A stretch of 64,000 bases of DNA from assembly GCF_958979055.1 (NCBI RefSeq), contig NC_084897.1:26209628-26273627 (forward strand), written 5' to 3'. Positions 59,952 through 64,000 of this stretch are shown here, piece by piece; the stretch's first letter is position 1; every line of letters begins with the position of its first letter. The notes under the pieces were generated by a model, which had not been told where the DNA came from, did no database searches, and worked only from the letters and a program-made list of their open reading frames with translations. A program made the translations under genes and the position numbers. The stretch is from Alnus glutinosa (lineage: Eukaryota > Streptophyta > Magnoliopsida > Fagales > Betulaceae).

Positions 59952-62900
59952 ATGTTATCAAGGTTGATAAACTTCCTGAGGGCCTGCTTGGGACCGTCCT
60001 CGAACCGTTACATCCACACAGGTTCAGATGCAGCAGGTCGGCAAGATGGACTACTTTGGTACAAAGACACCGGTCAGCACATGAATGGTGAATTCTCAAT
60101 AGCAGTTGTCCAAGCCAACAATTTGCTTGAGGATCAAAGCCAGATTGAGTCTGGACCCTTGAGCTTGCTCGAGTCTGGCCCATATGGCACCTTCATTGGG
60201 ATATATGATGGTCATGGCGGGCCTGAGACATCACGTTTCATTAATGATCAACTATTCCAGCATCTTAAGAGTAAGAAACCTAAGCTCAGATGGAATTTTA
60301 GCATGAGAATGTTTGTTAATGCCAAAATTAACATTTACTCAGTTTCATATGTCATTAAAATTGAGAATCATGAAAAAAATTATGCAATTTCCTCCAATGA
60401 TTCTGGGCTGTTGTTTTGTTAAAATTTCAATTGTTGAGCTTGGGGTGGGAAATTGAGTCATTGGTCCTCATGTTTGGGTTGAAATTGTCCTTTTAGCAGG
60501 GTTCACCTCAGAGCAACAATCCATGTCAGTGGATGTGATAAAGAAAGCATATCAAGCAACAGAAGAGGGATTTCTGTCTGTTGTTACCAAACAATGGCCT
60601 ATGAAACCCCAGATTGCAGCTGTTGGATCTTGCTGCCTAGTTGGTGTGATCTGTGGCGGCACCCTCTACATAGCCAATGTTGGTGATTCCCGTGCAGTGC
60701 TAGGGAGGCTTGTCAGGTCCACTGGGGAGGTCCTTGCCATCCAACTGTCGGCAGAGCATAATGTGGGAATAGAATCAGTGAGACAGGAGATGTACTCTTT
60801 GCACCCGGACGACTCACACATCGTGGTTTTAAAGCATAATGTATGGCGTGTTAAGGGCTTGATACAGGTGAGTTATTTATGTGGGTGATAATGACTTATG
60901 TTTCATTTGAACCTGGCACATGTGTCACTCATTTTTATTATGATTTCTTGTATAATTTTGATTTGAGAATTGCATATGTTACTATGTGATTTTCATCTAG
61001 TTACAACTGGCCGGCTGTGCAGATGTGCTTTTCATCCGTATTTGTGTGAATATTGATTCAATTTTCTAGATGCAGCATATACCATCTAAGTCGTTAAGGG
61101 TGATGTTGTCTGTGATGTTCCATGCAGACTGCATGTGATTCAGGATTTGTCACGTTGTTAAGTGTCCATGGTTCCTAATCTGGGTGCAGAGTAAGACTGT
61201 TACAGTTGTCTGTGTAAATTTAATCTGGTTGCTAATCATTTCTGAAGGATATTGTTTAAGGGGGAAAAGTTTGCTAGCAGACTCTAATTTTTGGTTTTTG
61301 CAGAGGACTCTCCCTTTTTTATTTCCTCTTGTTTTTTACCAACTGTAGTGGTACAAATTCCCATGGGGAAATAGAGGCCGCCCCGGGGGGTTTTGTGGGG
61401 TGGTGGGGGGGTGGCGGGGGGGCTTGAAGGGGCTTTGGTTTGGGGTCTAAGTTCATTGCTATTGTCCATGAGAAACTGCATAGCAGTTTCCTGGAAGACT
61501 ATGTTGCTCTATACTTCATCCTGGGCTCTGCATGGATGGGGAGATTTTTTCTTTATTGTGCGAACTCATTCGTAGTTTCTTTTCTGTAGTGTTTCTATAT
61601 GCATGTGTGTGTTTTCTTGGGTAAATCCTCCTTAGAAAGAGCTAGAGGCTTGTTCTCCATTTAATTGAAAGCATGTATTTTATCTGGTCCTCTTCTTGAA
61701 TTATTTACATCAGGCTTTGGGGTGGGAGGGAAAGATAATAGAAGAGCATAGACCATGACATGTATCAATCATATAAAATTGGTTTAGACCTTGTCCGCTA
61801 CTTTTTTTTTTTTTTAATTTATTTTTTATCAAGCAGCTGATTGAATAATTTAGGGACAGGAAGAGAGATGACCTGATAGTTATTGGTGACTTGGGAAAAG
61901 CTTAACAATAGATCCATTGAGCAAATTGCTTGATGTTGCCAAAGAATTAAGATTGACAAGTCAACCAATTATCCGAGGCACCTTTTGTTTGGAACCTAAA
62001 TAAAATTTATACTTGAGTAACACTTCTTATGCCTCACTGATCTAGGTGATAGGGAAGAAGGCAAATGATAGTCTCGTGCCTTTGGCACTTATGATCATTG
62101 TTTGACGATAGAGATCTTTGATTTAATGGGTTTTTGAGATGGATCCTTCTCACTTTGTTGATGAACCAAGTTGACATACAGGGGGCAATTATGATCTTTG
62201 CTCTGAAGATGACTGGAAGTCTTGTTTACTTAGGCGAAGTTTACAATTAAGATATACAAGGATGAGATATATATATATCCAAAAGGGAAAAAGATAAAAG
62301 GGAAATGCCTTTCATTTTGAGATTATCCCATAAAATGGTAACATGGAAGGAAGTTATAATATTTGCCCCTATGGTGAAGGACTGGGGGTAGTGTTAGGCT
62401 GGATCTTAGGTTCAACTGTTGTCAAGGAAAAGAGATCCCTGTACATGTGATTGCTTTACTGATGATTCCCTATAATACCATTGAATTTGTTGAATTTACT
62501 AAAATTAGTTGCGTATGTGGATTTATATATATATATATATATATATAGGTATGAGAGGACTCCTTATATCAATCTTAATGAAGCTTCACCCATTTTTACC
62601 TATATTGGTGAATTGTTTTAGCAATTTAAAATATTTAATAGATTAAGGGTTCTTATACAAGGAATAATGAAGTGAAAAAATTATAATTTCAATGCTTGTG
62701 TTTTCATATAAAAGATAGGCCCTCTAGTTTTCCCATATATACACTACTATCCACCATTCAAATTCAGCAACAACAAAAAAAAAACAGCCATTTGACTTCA
62801 TCGATTCAAATCAAATTTAGGACGAGTTTTCATTAAAGCATTAGAGCCACCCCCCCCAAAGACACAGACACATATATACATGTATATATGTATGTGGGTG

Positions 62901-63765
62901 TGGGTGTGTCTCTATATATTATGATGCAGTTTTATGTGGCAATTGAACATTCTCTTTTTCAGAATTTACTTACCGATGCATTTGTGTTGCAGATATCTAG
63001 ATCTATTGGTGATGTATATCTAAAAAAGGCTGAATTTAACAGGGAGCCTTTGTATACTAAGTTTCGCCTCCGTGAACCTTTTAAAAGGCCAATCTTAAGC
63101 TCTGAGCCATCAATTTCTGTGCATGAACTTCAACCTCATGATCAATTTCTCATATTTGCTTCTGATGGGCTGTGGGAGCACCTTAGTAATCAGGAAGCAG
63201 TTGACATTGTTCAAAACCACCCACACAGTGTAAGATATTTATCTCAGCAATGTTGGTTTCTATTCTGTTTATGTGTTTACCTACATCCACTAGTTTCTTA
63301 GAGGAACTACCAACAACTGCACCTTTCTTTTTACATTTTGGAATTTCTAGTTGCTTGTGAAACTTTACGGAGTTCTAATCTTGGGGTATTCAAGCCCTTC
63401 CAATAAGTACACGTGCTTTTGGTTTGTGTTATCATCAGTAAAGTGAGTATCGCATTGGAAATAATCGAATTCGACATTACCTGCTCTTCATGCAGGGAAG
63501 TGCCCGGAGGCTTGTGAAAGCGGCCTTGCAGGAAGCAGCTAAGAAAAGAGAAATGAGGTACTCCGATCTGAAGAAAATCGACCGTGGCGTCCGCCGACAT
63601 TTCCATGATGACATTACAGTCATAGTTGTTTTTCTTGATTCAAATCTTGTGAGCAGAGCAAGTTCGGTAAAAGGCCCTTCTTTGTCTGTGAGAGGCTGTG
63701 GTGTTAACGTACCTGCAAAAGCTCTAGCCCCCTGTGCCACACCCATGGATTCTAGTACTACCTGA
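59952..63765 (+). CDS. Protein phosphatase 2C, clade D type, complete
   Basis: Four coding exons: 59952-60270, 60500-60867, 62993-63229, 63496-63765. Phases agree and give 397 residues. PP2C enzymes are Mg/Mn-dependent Ser/Thr phosphatases. Plant clade D members act at the plasma membrane and are known to dephosphorylate the H+-ATPase under SAUR control. Motifs: a basic amphipathic N terminus ([13 protein letters not shown]), DGLLWYKD near 32-39, metal-binding GIYDGHGG (Asp86), VGDSRAVLG (167-175), [10 protein letters not shown] (Asp287) and HDDITVIVV (Asp346/347), followed by a Ser-rich tail. All residues expected for catalysis are present. Intron 2 is long (2.1 kb) and holds only low-complexity DNA. 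The nearest relatives I recall are At3g51370 and At4g38520. The start was chosen because [12 protein letters not shown] is typical of the clade. Confidence 0.95.
60868..62992 (+). other. PP2C intron 2 (2.1 kb)
   Basis: Donor cag|gtgagtt and acceptor gttgcag|ATATCT. The intron holds a G-rich stretch (about 61379-61430), a T-run near 61803, a (TA)n at about 62525-62547 and a C-run near 62851. Short ORFs inside do not resemble known proteins. I see no transposon ends. Confidence 0.75.
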
Positions 63766-64000
63766 TGCAGCTCCCCCTCCCCTCTTTGTACTATTGTACC
63801 TACTGTTGGATGCTTCTCAGAATCTCAGAGCCCATGAGCTTGTATATTCAAGACAGATAAAGAGAAGTTTCAGTCAATTAATTTTTTCTTTCTGCACAAT
63901 GTATCATATAACTTGGGACATGTATTTTATTTAGTTCTGAGGACTTGAGCAATGAAAGAATCAGGGAAAATAGAGCTTCAAAGGTTACACTGATGATTCT
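63766..64000 (+). other. PP2C 3' UTR and flank
   Basis: Sequence after the PP2C stop, T-rich with possible polyadenylation context (aataaa-like aatgaaag near 63950). The window ends here. No other gene is visible. Confidence 0.5.

Noticed and set aside
59879-60091. Alternative frame overlapping the PP2C start
   Set aside because: The frame from the ATG at 59952 gives the known PP2C N terminus and continues across the splice sites; the other does not.
1-64000. CRISPR arrays, bacterial operons, tRNA or rRNA genes
   Set aside because: Searched by eye for spaced short repeats, tRNA-like GGTTCGAATCC boxes and rRNA landmarks; none was found, and the gene structures are plainly plant nuclear.

Overview
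The window is nuclear DNA of a flowering plant, almost certainly a eudicot. The signs are genes split by GT-AG introns, AT-rich intergenic DNA, plant-specific protein families and several classes of plant transposable element. There are no operons, tRNA or rRNA genes, or CRISPR arrays. The species cannot be told from the sequence. Exon coordinates below were derived by hand from splice sites, reading phase and comparison among paralogues.

Left part (1-37.3 kb): four pepsin-type aspartyl protease genes, all on the minus strand, each with ten coding exons in the same phases. Genes AP1 (273-5765), AP2 (11205-16066) and AP3 (20007-24494) are close paralogues, and AP1 and AP2 are nearly identical. 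AP4 (33627-37325) is more diverged. AP1, AP3 and AP4 assemble into complete frames of 523, 522 and 514 residues. AP2 has a one-base deletion in exon 5 that stops translation before the second catalytic Asp. AP1 and AP2 lie in a duplicated block of about 8-9 kb that includes upstream DNA and a Mutator-like fold-back element. Between and inside the genes are a solo LTR in AP1 intron 5, a 5'-truncated LINE with a 15-bp target duplication, a broken LEA2/NHL-type gene between inverted repeats, and a decayed hAT transposon (25.6-30.0 kb). The hAT carries a 139-bp hAT-type MITE nested in its transposase.

Middle part (37.3-45.9 kb): a small three-exon gene of unknown function (39866-40557, minus) and an intronless OSCA/CSC1-type ion channel gene (42005-44386, minus), closest to OSCA4.1.

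Right part (45.9-64 kb): a non-coding direct tandem duplication (unit 1 about 45878-50809, unit 2 about 50810-58682). Unit 2 was later enlarged by local duplications and by a 1363-bp palindrome-rich Mutator-like element. A plus-strand clade-D-type PP2C phosphatase gene follows (coding 59952-63765, four coding exons, 397 residues).

The gene order aspartyl protease cluster - OSCA4.1-like - PP2C matches, from memory, Arabidopsis neighbourhoods At3g51330-At3g51370 and At4g35870-At4g35880. The window therefore looks like one ancestral block expanded by tandem duplication and transposon insertion. I see no evidence of a wholly new molecular system. The most unusual material is structural: the fold-back elements, the inverted-repeat-flanked NHL fragment, and paralogue pairs that put the transposon insertions in order.
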